Shown here piece by piece: positions 35,343 through 44,389 of a DNA stretch of 64,000 bases (its first letter is position 1; each line of letters begins with the position of its first letter). Under the pieces are notes generated by a model. The model was not told where the DNA came from. It ran no database searches and worked only from the letters and a program-made list of their open reading frames with translations. This stretch comes from Clostridium oryzae. Its GTDB lineage: Bacteria > Bacillota > Clostridia > Clostridiales > Clostridiaceae. Position numbers and translations under genes: made by a program. The DNA is taken from contig NZ_MZGV01000013.1 in assembly GCF_002029235.1 (NCBI RefSeq), forward strand, positions 40,357-104,356. The letters are read 5' to 3'.

Positions 35343-36632
35343 ATGGCTTATAAGGAAATACCTGCTTCTGTAAAGAAGTTTATGGAACAAATAACTGAAA
35401 AATGTGGTGAGGAACATGCGGCTTGGGCAGAAAATTTTAATTCATGCTTTGCAAATACATTGCTTACGACAGTAAAGCAGCTAGAAGACGGTACAACATT
35501 TCTATTAACAGGTGACATTCCTGCTATGTGGCTCAGAGATTCTACAGCACAGGTACGTCCATACCTAATCATGGCTGAAGAGGATAAAGAAATAGAAGAA
35601 ATGATTGCAGGACTTGTAGAAAGACAGCTTCAGTTCATCAATATAGATCCTTATGCTAATGCATTTAACGAGGCAGCTAACGGAGCAGGTTATCAACAGG
35701 ATCATACGGAGATGAAGCCTTGGATATGGGAGCGAAAATACGAAATAGATTCTTTATGCTATCCTATTCAATTGAGTTATCTGCTTTGGAAGGCAAGCGG
35801 AAGAACTAAACAGTTCAATTCAACCTTTACTGAGGCAGTAAAAAAGATATTGAATGTATGGGAAACAGAACAAAACCATAAAAATTCTCATTACAGCTTT
35901 GTTAGAGATACTACAAGATTAGAGGATACTCTAATAAATAATGGAAAAGGAGGCAATACAGCGCCTACAGGAATGACCTGGTCAGGTTTCAGACCTAGTG
36001 ACGATGCTTGTAAATACAATTATCTGGTACCTTCAAATATGTTTGCAACAGTAGTTTTAGGCTATTTAAAAGAGATTTTCACAAAGGTTTTAATAAATGA
36101 TGCTTTGCTGGAAAAGGTAGAAAAGTTAAAAGGAGAAATTGAAGAAGGAATTCAGAAATATGCCAAAGTCAAGAATGCTAAAGGTGAAGAGATATATGCT
36201 TATGAGGTGGATGGACTAGGGAACTACAGTATTATGGATGATTCAAATGTTCCTAATCTCCTTTCAGCAGCGTATATAGGTTACTGTAAAAATGATGATG
36301 AGATTTATAAAGCAACAAGAAATACTGTGCTGAGCAAGGAAAATCCTTTTTTCTATGAAGGAAAACATGCTAAGGGCGTTGGAAGTTCGCATACACCAGA
36401 AAATTATATTTGGCCGATTGCATTGGCCATGGAAGGTATGACTACTGATGATAAAACTGAAAAAGAAAGAATTTTAAACTTGCTTGTAAAATGTGATGCA
36501 GGAACAAAGCTTATGCATGAAGGCTTCGATGTAAATGATCCTACGAAGTATACAAGAGAGTGGTTCTCATGGGCAAACATGATGTTTTGTGAGCTTGTAA
36601 TGGATTATTTTGATATACGAGTTAGAAAATAA
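35343..36632 (+). CDS. GH125 exo-alpha-1,6-mannosidase
   Basis: 429 residues with an (alpha/alpha)6 barrel typical of glycoside hydrolase family 125, which removes terminal alpha-1,6-linked mannose in a metal-independent inverting reaction. Markers are the N-terminal LTGDIPAMWLRDSTAQVRPYL, WERKYEIDSLCYPIQLSYLLWK, GMTWSGFRPSDDACKYNYLVPSNMF in the middle and GVGSSHTPENYIWPIALAMEGM near the end. There is no signal peptide, so it acts on imported oligosaccharides. It follows an operator cluster and precedes the GH38 gene in the same operon. Confidence 0.93.
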   Translation: MAYKEIPASVKKFMEQITEKCGEEHAAWAENFNSCFANTLLTTVKQLEDGTTFLLTGDIPAMWLRDSTAQVRPYLIMAEEDKEIEEMIAGLVERQLQFINIDPYANAFNEAANGAGYQQDHTEMKPWIWERKYEIDSLCYPIQLSYLLWKASGRTKQFNSTFTEAVKKILNVWETEQNHKNSHYSFVRDTTRLEDTLINNGKGGNTAPTGMTWSGFRPSDDACKYNYLVPSNMFATVVLGYLKEIFTKVLINDALLEKVEKLKGEIEEGIQKYAKVKNAKGEEIYAYEVDGLGNYSIMDDSNVPNLLSAAYIGYCKNDDEIYKATRNTVLSKENPFFYEGKHAKGVGSSHTPENYIWPIALAMEGMTTDDKTEKERILNLLVKCDAGTKLMHEGFDVNDPTKYTREWFSWANMMFCELVMDYFDIRVRK

Positions 36633-36670
36633 TTTATATCAAAGTAGTAATTGCGAAAGGGGCTTACGGT

Positions 36671-39355
36671 TTGAAGAAAGTATATATTATTTCTCACAGT
36701 CATTGGGATAGAGAATGGTATCTTCCCTATGAGCAGCATCACATGAGGCTAATCCAATTAATGGATGATTTGCTTGAGTTATTTGAAAAAGATACTGGTT
36801 TTAACAGCTTTCATCTTGATGGTCAAACCATTATACTTGATGATTATCTGCAGGTAAGGCCAGAAAAAAGAGACTTGCTCGAAAAGTACATAAAAGAGGG
36901 AAAGCTTAGAATAGGACCTTTTTATATTCTTCAGGATGATTTTTTAATAAGCAGCGAAGCTAATACAAGAAACATGCTAATTGGTATAGATGAAGCAAAG
37001 AAGTGGGGAGCACCAGTAAACCTTGGGTACTTCCCTGATACATTTGGAAATATGGGGCAGGCACCTCAGATGATGTTGGGTGCAGGACTTAAAGCAGTGG
37101 CCTTCGGAAGGGGGGTTAACCCTACAGGGTTTAATAATGAGGTTTTAACAGATAAGAAGTATGCATCTCAGTTTTCAGAGATGTGGTGGGAGGCTCCAGA
37201 CGGATCGAAGATATTGGCAATATTATTTGCTAACTGGTATAGCAACGGAAACGAGATTCCTGTGGATAGGCAGGAAGCAAAAGCCTTCTGGGATAAGAAG
37301 CTTTCAGACGCTTCAAAGTATGCTTCTACAGATAATCTGCTTATGATGAATGGCTGTGATCATCAGCCTGTACAGAAGAATATCTCTCAGGCCATCAAAG
37401 TTGCTAATGAGTTGTATCCAGATATAGAATTTGTGCATAGCAATTTTGAAGACTATATAGCTGCTGTGAAAGAAAGTTTACCAGAGGATCTAAGTACTGT
37501 GTCAGGAGAACTTACAAGTCAAGAAACTGATGGATGGTATACACTGGCCAATACATCATCTGCTCGTATCTATCTAAAGCAGATGAACACAGAAATTCAA
37601 CGCCTTCTTGAAAATATAGCAGAACCTTTAGCTGCTATGGCTTATGATTCAAAAGACAAGTATCCTAGTGATGAGTTTAGGTATGCGTGGAAAACCCTTA
37701 TGCAGAACCATCCTCATGACAGCATATGCGGTTGCAGTGTTGATGAGGTTCACAGTGAAATGGTGACTAGATTTAAAAAAGCAAAGGAAGTTGGGAAGTT
37801 CCTTGCAGAAGCAGCAGCAAAGGAATTACTTACCAAGATAGATACATCAAAGTTTTCAGCGAAATTAAAGCCTTTCGTAGTATTCAATACAGCAGGATAT
37901 AAAAAAACAGGCATTGCTGAAATATTCTTGGAATATAAAAGAATACCTTTTGCAGGTGAGTATATTGAGAAACTTTACGATAGGCTTGAACAGGAAGCTT
38001 TACCGGAACTAGCTGTAATTGATGTTAATGGAAATACAGTTGAAGCTGAGATTACAGATGGAGGATCTAGCTTTGGCTACGACTTACCTAAGGATAAATT
38101 CAGGCTGCCTTTTATGGCTAAGTATATAAGAATTCGTGTAATAATGAAAGATATGCTTCCTATGTCCTGGAAGAGTTTTGCATTAGTTGAACAGAAAGCA
38201 GATATACATGAGCAAGAAAATATAGTAAAAAATGCTGGAGCTTTGCTTGAAAATGAATTCCTTAGGATAAAGGTTGCGCAGGATGGTAGTCTTAACGTCA
38301 CGGATAAGAAAAATGGAAACACTTATTCAAAGCTTATGGTATTTGAAGATACAGGAGATATAGGCAACGAATATATCTTCAAGCAGCCTGAGGGAGATGA
38401 AACTATAACCACAGTTAACACAAAGGCAGAGATAACTGTTAAGGCAAATAGCTATATGTACGGAGAAATTGAGATAACTCATAGGATAAATATACCTGTA
38501 TCAGCAGATGAACTCTTGGAAAAGGAGCAGAAATCAATAGTAGAATTTCGTAACCGTAAGGCTTCAAGATCGGAAATTACAGCTGAGCTTATATTAAAAA
38601 CAAAGCTTATTCTAGAGAGAGGCAGTCAGCAGATTAAGCTTGAGACTTCCTTTGACAATCAGATGAAGGATCACAGGTTAAGAGTATTGTTCAATACTGA
38701 AATAATCGGAAGCGAACATGAGGCTGAAAGCATATATGAAGTAATAAAGAGAAGTAACAGTGTCAGCGATACTTGGCAGAACCCAACTAATGCTCAGCAT
38801 CAGCAGTCTTTTGTAAACATAAGTGATGAAAACCATGGTGTTACTGTGGCAAATTATGGTTTGAATGAATATGAGATATTAAAAGACAGAAGTACTATTG
38901 CTGTGACGCTGCTGCGCTGCGTAGGAGAGCTTGGAGACTGGGGATATTTTCCTACACCGGAGGCTCAGTGTTTAGGAAAACATACTGCAAAGTTTGCGAT
39001 CTCCTTTCATGGTGATGAGCAGGATAAGCTCAGAACCTTTCATGAGGCTGTTAATTTTCAGATTCCGTTCAGCGTTTATCAAACGGATATTCACACAGGA
39101 ACATACGAAGCAGATTACCAGTATGCCTCAATAGAGGGAGAAGCATTTATGCTCACAGCCTTCAAGAAAAAGGAAAATTCTGATGAGATAATCACAAGAG
39201 GATATAATATGACAGATAAGCTTCAGAAGTTTAATATAAATATTAACGGAAGAACAGCAGAAAAATGTAACCTTCTCGAGGAACCTGTTTCAGAAGAGAT
39301 TTCGGATGAGATTAGACCAGCGGAGATAGTAAGCTGCTGCTGGAGGAAATTCTAA
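36671..39355 (+). CDS. GH38 alpha-mannosidase
   Basis: 894 residues with the order of family 38: catalytic domain at the N terminus (ISHSHWDREWYLPYE with zinc His/Asp; GYFPDTFGNMGQ with the nucleophile Asp), a three-helix bundle (MQNHPHDSICGCSVDEVHSEM, another zinc His), then beta-sandwich domains. It hydrolyses alpha-mannosides with retention, probably in the cytoplasm. The start is TTG 36671 with AAGGGG nine bases upstream; no nearer ATG exists. With GH125 it forms an N-glycan or yeast-mannan utilisation pair. Intact and of normal length. Confidence 0.94.
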   Translation: MKKVYIISHSHWDREWYLPYEQHHMRLIQLMDDLLELFEKDTGFNSFHLDGQTIILDDYLQVRPEKRDLLEKYIKEGKLRIGPFYILQDDFLISSEANTRNMLIGIDEAKKWGAPVNLGYFPDTFGNMGQAPQMMLGAGLKAVAFGRGVNPTGFNNEVLTDKKYASQFSEMWWEAPDGSKILAILFANWYSNGNEIPVDRQEAKAFWDKKLSDASKYASTDNLLMMNGCDHQPVQKNISQAIKVANELYPDIEFVHSNFEDYIAAVKESLPEDLSTVSGELTSQETDGWYTLANTSSARIYLKQMNTEIQRLLENIAEPLAAMAYDSKDKYPSDEFRYAWKTLMQNHPHDSICGCSVDEVHSEMVTRFKKAKEVGKFLAEAAAKELLTKIDTSKFSAKLKPFVVFNTAGYKKTGIAEIFLEYKRIPFAGEYIEKLYDRLEQEALPELAVIDVNGNTVEAEITDGGSSFGYDLPKDKFRLPFMAKYIRIRVIMKDMLPMSWKSFALVEQKADIHEQENIVKNAGALLENEFLRIKVAQDGSLNVTDKKNGNTYSKLMVFEDTGDIGNEYIFKQPEGDETITTVNTKAEITVKANSYMYGEIEITHRINIPVSADELLEKEQKSIVEFRNRKASRSEITAELILKTKLILERGSQQIKLETSFDNQMKDHRLRVLFNTEIIGSEHEAESIYEVIKRSNSVSDTWQNPTNAQHQQSFVNISDENHGVTVANYGLNEYEILKDRSTIAVTLLRCVGELGDWGYFPTPEAQCLGKHTAKFAISFHGDEQDKLRTFHEAVNFQIPFSVYQTDIHTGTYEADYQYASIEGEAFMLTAFKKKENSDEIITRGYNMTDKLQKFNININGRTAEKCNLLEEPVSEEISDEIRPAEIVSCCWRKF

Positions 39356-39375
39356 TATTCAGAATTTCTTCCAGC
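39339..39375. terminator. Palindromic terminator between GH38 and the histidine kinase
   Basis: GCTGGAGGAAATTCT pairs with AGAATTTCTTCCAGC around a 7-nt loop, overlapping the GH38 stop codon. Another member of the AAATTCT palindrome family; it probably serves both converging genes. Confidence 0.65.
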
Positions 39376-39439
39376 ATTTCTAATTTTAATTCTTAATTTT
39401 TTGTATGACATAATGAAGCTGAATAACCAGTATCAAATT

Positions 39440-40924
39440 TTATAACATCTCAACATTTTTAAATCTTATCTTAAACTCAGTGCCTTTTCCAAGCTCACTC
39501 TCAACTTCAACAGTTCCGCCATGAGCATCTACAATGGATTTAACAATGGAAAGCCCAAGGCCGTAGCCGCCGCTTTTTCTTGATCTATCATTTTCAATTC
39601 TGTAAAACCTGTCAAAGATATTATCTAAATCTTTTTTATCAATGCCTGTTCCATTATCTTTAACGCTTATTTCAATTATTGAAGGATTAGAACTTTTTCT
39701 AACACTAAGACTAACAGTACCCGAATATTCATCTGTATGCTGTACGGCATTATGGATAAGATTATAGATAACCTGTTTAATTTGATCTCGGTTAGCTAAG
39801 ATAAAACAATCTTCATTTACGTCCAACTTAAGTTCTCTATTCTTTACCATAACCTCAAGCTGCAGCTTAATATCTTTAACTATATCTTTAACATTTTCTT
39901 TTTTCGTCTCATATTTAACATCCTCATCTAATCTCGTTAGCAGCAGAAGATTATTTACGAGTTCACCCAAACGTTCACTTTCGGTTAACATGCTGTTTAA
40001 GGCTCTCTCCAATTGTTGTTCATTTTTTGCAGCACCCCTCAGCAGTACTTCAATAAAGCCATGAATAGAGGTTAGAGGCGTTCTCAGTTCATGAGAGGCA
40101 TCACCAATAAACTTTTTCATCTTTTCTTTTACAATACGCTCATTTTCAAAAGAAGTTTCCAACCTTTCCAGCATCCCGTTAAAAGAGGATGAGAGCTTAT
40201 CTGTTTCTTTAATATGTGTTTTCTCTGGAAGCCTAAGTGATAATTCGCCTATATCTATTTTGGCTACTGTATCCGTCATAGCATATAATGGTGCTAAAGT
40301 ATGCTTAAAAATAGAACTGCTCAATAGCATAAATATAAAGACTGCAGTAATGGCAATTAGGACAAACATTAGTGTCTGTCTATATAAAATTCTAGTTACA
40401 GGACCCAGAGGGGCATTTAGCTGAAGTAAAATTGTTTCTGAACCTGAAATTCTAAAATTTGACCATATTACTGCATGACTGTAACCTTCATTATCTTTTA
40501 TTATTGTATAAAACTTTGGCTTTACTGCTAAAACCATCATTTTTTTATAATCTTCTGATGAAAGTACAGGTACGTTATAATTATATTCTCTTGAAATGTT
40601 ATTTTGTTTAAATATAACATTTCCTTCAGAATCAATTATTGCTGCTCCGGTTGAATTATCCACAACCTTTGATATTATTTTTTTATAAATTTCATTTAAT
40701 TCGTTGTTATCATCATCATTATCATGTTTGGATTGTTTTTCATCTAATGAATGAAGCTTTGATTGTAGAAGCTGTACCTGAGATCTTATGAGATAGGATT
40801 TCATGCTAAAATGCTGTGAAACACCAACAAATATAAAAAGCAGCAGCAGTGCAATAAGAAGCCTGCGAAGGATTTTCCACTTTAAGCTTATAGAACTATA
40901 TCTTTTGTTAAACAATTTCATCAT
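39440..40924 (-). CDS. Sensor histidine kinase
   Basis: 494 residues: a membrane span near 18-38, an external sensor region to about 180, a second span near 185-205, HAMP, a HisKA dimerisation domain with H278 in GDASHELRTPLTSIHGF, and a HATPase domain with N, G1 and G2 boxes (NLIHNAVQHT; VKDNGTGI; SGGYGLGLSIVK). It should autophosphorylate and pass phosphate to the overlapping response regulator. The start overlaps the regulator's stop (ATGA), indicating translational coupling. The signal is unknown. Confidence 0.94.
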   Translation of the reverse strand: MMKLFNKRYSSISLKWKILRRLLIALLLLFIFVGVSQHFSMKSYLIRSQVQLLQSKLHSLDEKQSKHDNDDDNNELNEIYKKIISKVVDNSTGAAIIDSEGNVIFKQNNISREYNYNVPVLSSEDYKKMMVLAVKPKFYTIIKDNEGYSHAVIWSNFRISGSETILLQLNAPLGPVTRILYRQTLMFVLIAITAVFIFMLLSSSIFKHTLAPLYAMTDTVAKIDIGELSLRLPEKTHIKETDKLSSSFNGMLERLETSFENERIVKEKMKKFIGDASHELRTPLTSIHGFIEVLLRGAAKNEQQLERALNSMLTESERLGELVNNLLLLTRLDEDVKYETKKENVKDIVKDIKLQLEVMVKNRELKLDVNEDCFILANRDQIKQVIYNLIHNAVQHTDEYSGTVSLSVRKSSNPSIIEISVKDNGTGIDKKDLDNIFDRFYRIENDRSRKSGGYGLGLSIVKSIVDAHGGTVEVESELGKGTEFKIRFKNVEML

Positions 40925-41604
40925 AATACCACCTTATAGCCTGCGCCTCTTATAGTTTTAATTATGGAATGAGATTTATCACCTATTTTATCTCTAAGAT
41001 ATCTAATATATACTTCAACGATGTTTTCATCTCCTTCAAAGTCATCTTCCCACACGTTATCTAAGATGCTTTGTTTGCTTAAGACTATACCATTATTTAT
41101 AAGAAGATATCTGAGCAGATTATATTCAGTGGGCGAAAGTGCCAGCAATTTTTCATCCATAGATATTTCATGAGTACTATCATCTATTTTGAAAATTCCA
41201 ATATACTGAACATTATATCTAAGAGAATAACTGCTTCTGAGTCTGGCGTTTATTCTGGCTAGAAGTTCCTTGAAACTAAAAGGTTTCACCATATAATCAT
41301 CTGCTCCAGTATTTAATCCCAAAACTTTATCATCAATCTCGTCTTTTGCTGTAAGCATGATAATGGAAGTGTTAACATATCTTTTAATTTCCCGGCAGAC
41401 CTCAAAACCATTCATATCAGGAAGCATTATATCAAGTATTACTATTGGCGGATTAATTTCTGTAGCGAGTTCTACAGCGCTGATTCCATCTAACGCAGTA
41501 TATACTTTAAACCCTTCAGCTTCAAGTCCCATTTGGATAAAATCCAATATGCTTTGTTCATCGTCAACTACTAAAATATTTATGTCATTGCAGGCTATCG
41601 CCAT
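40921..41604 (-). CDS. OmpR/PhoB-family response regulator
   Basis: 227 residues with a receiver domain (acidic pocket VVDDEQ, phosphoacceptor D58 in VILDIMLPDMNG, and LTAKD, K in DDYMVKPFS) followed by a winged-helix DNA-binding domain (LLALSPTEYNLLRYL...VYIRYLRDKIGD...IRGAGYKV). It forms a two-component pair with the downstream kinase. AGGAGG precedes the ATG. Targets are not evident. Confidence 0.95.
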   Translation of the reverse strand: MAIACNDINILVVDDEQSILDFIQMGLEAEGFKVYTALDGISAVELATEINPPIVILDIMLPDMNGFEVCREIKRYVNTSIIMLTAKDEIDDKVLGLNTGADDYMVKPFSFKELLARINARLRSSYSLRYNVQYIGIFKIDDSTHEISMDEKLLALSPTEYNLLRYLLINNGIVLSKQSILDNVWEDDFEGDENIVEVYIRYLRDKIGDKSHSIIKTIRGAGYKVVL

Positions 41605-41819
41605 GGCAGCTATTCCTCCTTTAATTTTTTATTACGTAGAGTATAGCACATAAATATGACAAATATAATATAGCATGTGTATAACTTATAAATTTTATGG
41701 TAAAGTTTTGTTATAGGTAAATATTGTGCAAGACGAGCTTCTATGTGTGTGTTATGTTTATATAAGAATATGGCTGTTAGTTTGTTTTACATAAATGTTG
41801 TTGGGAGAGTGTGATTATT

Positions 41820-41875
41820 GTTTTACATAAGTGTTGTTAGTGAGAGCTTGTCCTCAAACAACACTTTTGTAAAAC
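41820..41875. repeat. Long hairpin upstream of the HD-domain gene
   Basis: GTTTTACATAAGTGTTGTT (41820-41838) pairs with AACAACACTTTTGTAAAAC (41857-41875) at 18 of 19 positions. A direct copy of the first arm lies at about 41783-41801. The rest of the 41605-41910 gap is AT-rich and holds the regulator promoter. Confidence 0.6.
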
Positions 41876-41910
41876 ATAGCTCCAGGGTTTGTTAGAAAGG
41901 ATGTGGAGGC

Positions 41911-42561
41911 ATGAATAAAAAGATAATAATAGAAAAAACATTAGAATACGTGAAGAATAAAATGTATGGTGAGTCCAGCGGACATGATTGGTACCATGTA
42001 TATAGAGTACATAAAACTGCAAAATACATAGCAGAAAAAGAGAATGCAGATATGTTTGTAGTAGAGCTTGCAGCGCTCCTTCATGATATTGGTGACTGGA
42101 AGCTTAATGAAAAGGGTGAAGACATGGGAGAAGAGCTGGCTTCAGAATGGCTCAGCAGTTTAAGTGTGCCCGACGAGGAAATTAACAAGGTTACCACGAT
42201 AATCTCAACAATGTCATTTAAAGGCGGGGCTGTAGATTCAACACAGTCTACCATGGAAGGTAAGGTTGTCCAGGATGCAGATAGACTTGATGCTATTGGA
42301 GCTATAGGAATTGCTAGGACATTTGCCTACGGGGGACATAAAGGAAGAGAAATATATGATCCTGAAATAAAAGCTTGCCATTTTGAAAATTTTGATCAAT
42401 ATAAAAACAACAAAGGTACTAGTATAAACCACTTTTATGAGAAGCTACTGCTGCTTAAGGATTTGATAAATACAGAGACTGGCAGAAAGATAGCAGAGAA
42501 GAGACATAAATTTATGGAGGATTATTTAGCAGAGTTTTTTAATGAATGGAATGGAATTTAA
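41911..42561 (+). CDS. HD-domain phosphohydrolase (YedJ/YpgQ-like)
   Basis: 216 residues with an HD metal site: H in SGHDWYHVYRVHKTA, HD in LAALLHDIGDWKL and a late Asp in VVQDADRLDAIGAIGIAR. The pattern matches the YpgQ/YedJ group, which hydrolyses nucleotides in vitro; the physiological substrate is uncertain. A GAAAGGA site precedes the ATG. The gene stands alone between a hairpin and the TetR operon. Confidence 0.88.
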   Translation: MNKKIIIEKTLEYVKNKMYGESSGHDWYHVYRVHKTAKYIAEKENADMFVVELAALLHDIGDWKLNEKGEDMGEELASEWLSSLSVPDEEINKVTTIISTMSFKGGAVDSTQSTMEGKVVQDADRLDAIGAIGIARTFAYGGHKGREIYDPEIKACHFENFDQYKNNKGTSINHFYEKLLLLKDLINTETGRKIAEKRHKFMEDYLAEFFNEWNGI

Positions 42562-42604
42562 CATTCTATTTTTTATAAACAGAAAAATTTTTTTATATAA
42601 TTTA

Positions 42605-42662
42605 TTGACTCTTCACTCAATGAATTGTATAATGAGCATATAGTCATTGAGTAAAGAGTCAA
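42605..42662 (+). promoter_or_regulatory. TetR-gene promoter inside a long palindromic operator
   Basis: TTGACTCTTCACTCAATGA is the reverse complement, with one mismatch, of TCATTGAGTAAAGAGTCAA 20 nt later. The same arm supplies the -35 TTGACT (42605) and the spacer holds TATAAT (42628-42633) at 17-nt spacing. A TetR dimer bound here would block its own operon. Confidence 0.75.
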
Positions 42663-42678
42663 TTAAGGAGAAGAGAAC

Positions 42679-43266
42679 ATGGCGGAGACAAAAAGAGAAT
42701 TACAGAAAAAATTAACAAGAAACAAGCTGATAGAAACAGCAATGAAACTTTTTGGGGAAAAGGGAATATTGGCAACTCGTACTTCCGATGTAGCAAAAGA
42801 AGCCGGCGTTTCTCACGGAACTGTATTTGCACATTTCTCTACTCAGGAAGAACTCATATGTTCTGTTATAGAAGCATTTGATAACAGGATTTGTGGAAAA
42901 CTTCATGAACTTGTTGATACAAATTCAAGCCTTGTGGATATTTTACATGCACATCTTAATGGATTAATGGAATTTGAACAATTTTATACTAGGCTTGTAA
43001 TTGAAAGAACAATGCTGCCGGAGGCTGCTAATGCTACATATATAATGATTCAGTCGACCATATCCTTTCATATGGGAATAGCTGCAGAAAGGGAAATCAA
43101 GAAGGGTACCATTCGAGATATTCCGTTACATCTTCTGTATAATACATGGGTAGGACTTATTCATTATTATATTACTAATGGAGACTTGTTTTCTCATGAT
43201 GGCTCTGTATTAGATAGATACGGAGAAGAATTAATTAATCATTATATAAAACTTATTTCTAAATAA
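42679..43266 (+). CDS. TetR-family transcriptional regulator
   Basis: 195 residues: an N-terminal TetR helix-turn-helix (LIETAMKLFGEKGILATRTSDVAKEAGVSHGTVFAHFSTQEEL, about 14-58) and a helical ligand-binding domain. AAGGAG precedes the ATG. The promoter is embedded in a large palindrome, so autoregulation is likely. It heads an apparent operon with a zinc-ribbon protein, a VOC protein and a TfoX_C protein, which may be its regulated cargo. Confidence 0.92.
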   Translation: MAETKRELQKKLTRNKLIETAMKLFGEKGILATRTSDVAKEAGVSHGTVFAHFSTQEELICSVIEAFDNRICGKLHELVDTNSSLVDILHAHLNGLMEFEQFYTRLVIERTMLPEAANATYIMIQSTISFHMGIAAEREIKKGTIRDIPLHLLYNTWVGLIHYYITNGDLFSHDGSVLDRYGEELINHYIKLISK

Positions 43267-43285
43267 AATTGAGGAGGAAGTTATT

Positions 43286-43525
43286 ATGAAACAATGTATA
43301 GCTTGTGGAATGCCAATGAAAAATATAGAGGATTTTGCTCAGGGAGATACTTCTAAGGATTACTGCAAATTTTGTGCTAGACCTGATGGAACAATGCAAT
43401 CCTATGAAGAGAAATTAAAAGGTATGACTGGATTTATAATAAAAACACAGGGACTTGATGAAAATGCTGCTGAAGCTGCCGCAAAAGCAATGATGGCTAA
43501 ACTGCCAGCTTGGAGTGGCAGGTAA
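43286..43525 (+). CDS. Small zinc-ribbon protein
   Basis: 79 residues with a four-cysteine ribbon, CIACGMPM...DYCKFCARPDG, in the first 35 residues, and a helical tail. Proteins of this pattern (annotated as putative zinc ribbon) usually sit with regulators or VOC proteins; the function is unknown. GAGGAGG precedes the ATG; the stop lies within 2 bp of the next start. Confidence 0.85.
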   Translation: MKQCIACGMPMKNIEDFAQGDTSKDYCKFCARPDGTMQSYEEKLKGMTGFIIKTQGLDENAAEAAAKAMMAKLPAWSGR

Positions 43526-43526
43526 T

Positions 43527-43886
43527 ATGAAAAATTACGATAATTTTTTTCTTGGAGTAAAGGATTTAAAGGCTGCAAAAATGTATTACGAAAATGTTGT
43601 TGGATTGCCGGTAAAATTTGATTTTTCCAGCAAAGGCATGATTGCTTTTAAGGTTGGAGAAGAGGAGCCTGCAATTATATTGAAGGATGAAAAGATGTTT
43701 CCTGAGATAAAACCAACTATATGGTTTGAAGTTGAGAATGTTAAGAAGGAATACGAGAGATTAAAAGGAAATGGTGTCAAATTTCTATCAAAGCCCTTCG
43801 AGATTTTTACTGGAATGGTAGCAGAATTTGAAGATCCATTTGGCAATAGATTAGGAATAACTGATTATACAAAGAGGGTAGGATAA
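43527..43886 (+). CDS. VOC-family (glyoxalase/bleomycin-resistance fold) protein
   Basis: About 119 residues from ATG 43527; a GTG at 43515 would overlap the zinc-ribbon gene. It shows the two beta-alpha-beta-beta-beta modules of the vicinal oxygen chelate fold (FFLGVKDLKAAKMYYENVVGLPVKFD; EDPFGNRLGITDY with metal-type Glu). Members include glyoxalases, dioxygenases and drug-binding proteins; the substrate cannot be told. It is co-transcribed with the TetR gene. Confidence 0.88.
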   Translation: MKNYDNFFLGVKDLKAAKMYYENVVGLPVKFDFSSKGMIAFKVGEEEPAIILKDEKMFPEIKPTIWFEVENVKKEYERLKGNGVKFLSKPFEIFTGMVAEFEDPFGNRLGITDYTKRVG

Positions 43887-43887
43887 A

Positions 43888-44139
43888 ATGAGTACGCTAT
43901 CTGATCTGCCTAATATCGGAAATGTGCTTGCGAAGCTGCTTGTTGATGCAGGTGTAGATACACCTGAGGCGCTGAGAAAAATGGGAAGTAAAGAGGCTTT
44001 TATCAGGCTCAAGATGAGAGACGATACTTGCTGTCTTCACAAGCTCTATGCTTTACAAGGAGCTGTTGAAGGGATAAGATATACTTACCTGTCAAAGGAA
44101 ATGAATCAGGAGCTAAAGGATTTTTTCAATGCACTGTAA
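43888..44139 (+). CDS. TfoX C-terminal-domain protein
   Basis: 83 residues forming a stand-alone TfoX_C helical domain: LSDLPNIGNVLAKLLVDAGVDTPEALRKMGSKEAFIRLK. This domain has a helix-hairpin-helix-like N-terminal pattern. Stand-alone forms are common in Firmicutes and are not known to control competence. It starts 2 bp after the VOC stop and ends the TetR operon. Confidence 0.88.
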   Translation: MSTLSDLPNIGNVLAKLLVDAGVDTPEALRKMGSKEAFIRLKMRDDTCCLHKLYALQGAVEGIRYTYLSKEMNQELKDFFNAL

Positions 44140-44164
44140 AAAAAGTCGCACATATATTTCTGAA

Positions 44165-44215
44165 AACGACTAGTTTAGTTTGCATAAGAAACTGGACTAG
44201 CCGTTCTGATTTTGT
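44165..44215 (+). terminator. Terminator of the TetR operon
   Basis: AACGACTAGTTTAGTTT and AAACTGGACTAGCCGTT pair imperfectly around a 7-nt loop, followed by CTGATTTTGT. Confidence 0.65.
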
Positions 44216-44250
44216 AACAACAATTTTGTAAAACAAAAGTTCATAGGAAT

Positions 44251-44367
44251 TTATTTGTTTTGCATTTTTCTATTTTTGGTAAGAGCTATGTTAATCCCTA
44301 TGAATGGGATAAGCATCATAGCAAAAATAGAAGTTATTGCAACGGTAAATATAAGTCCTATCCGCTA
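44251..44367 (-). pseudogene. C-terminal remnant of a DUF2812-type membrane protein
   Basis: On the minus strand an open stretch reads GLIFTVAITSIFAMMLIP, then GINIALTKNRKMQNK and a stop at 44251-44253. It parallels the end of the neighbouring DUF2812 protein (MITLTLASILGIATAQFLGTNIVLARKKRI), including the x-x-GxNIxLxxx-K pattern. An in-frame stop lies just upstream and no start is present, so it is the tail of a lost tandem paralogue. Confidence 0.6.
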
Positions 44368-44389
44368 AGCTCCATTACTAAAATATTTA

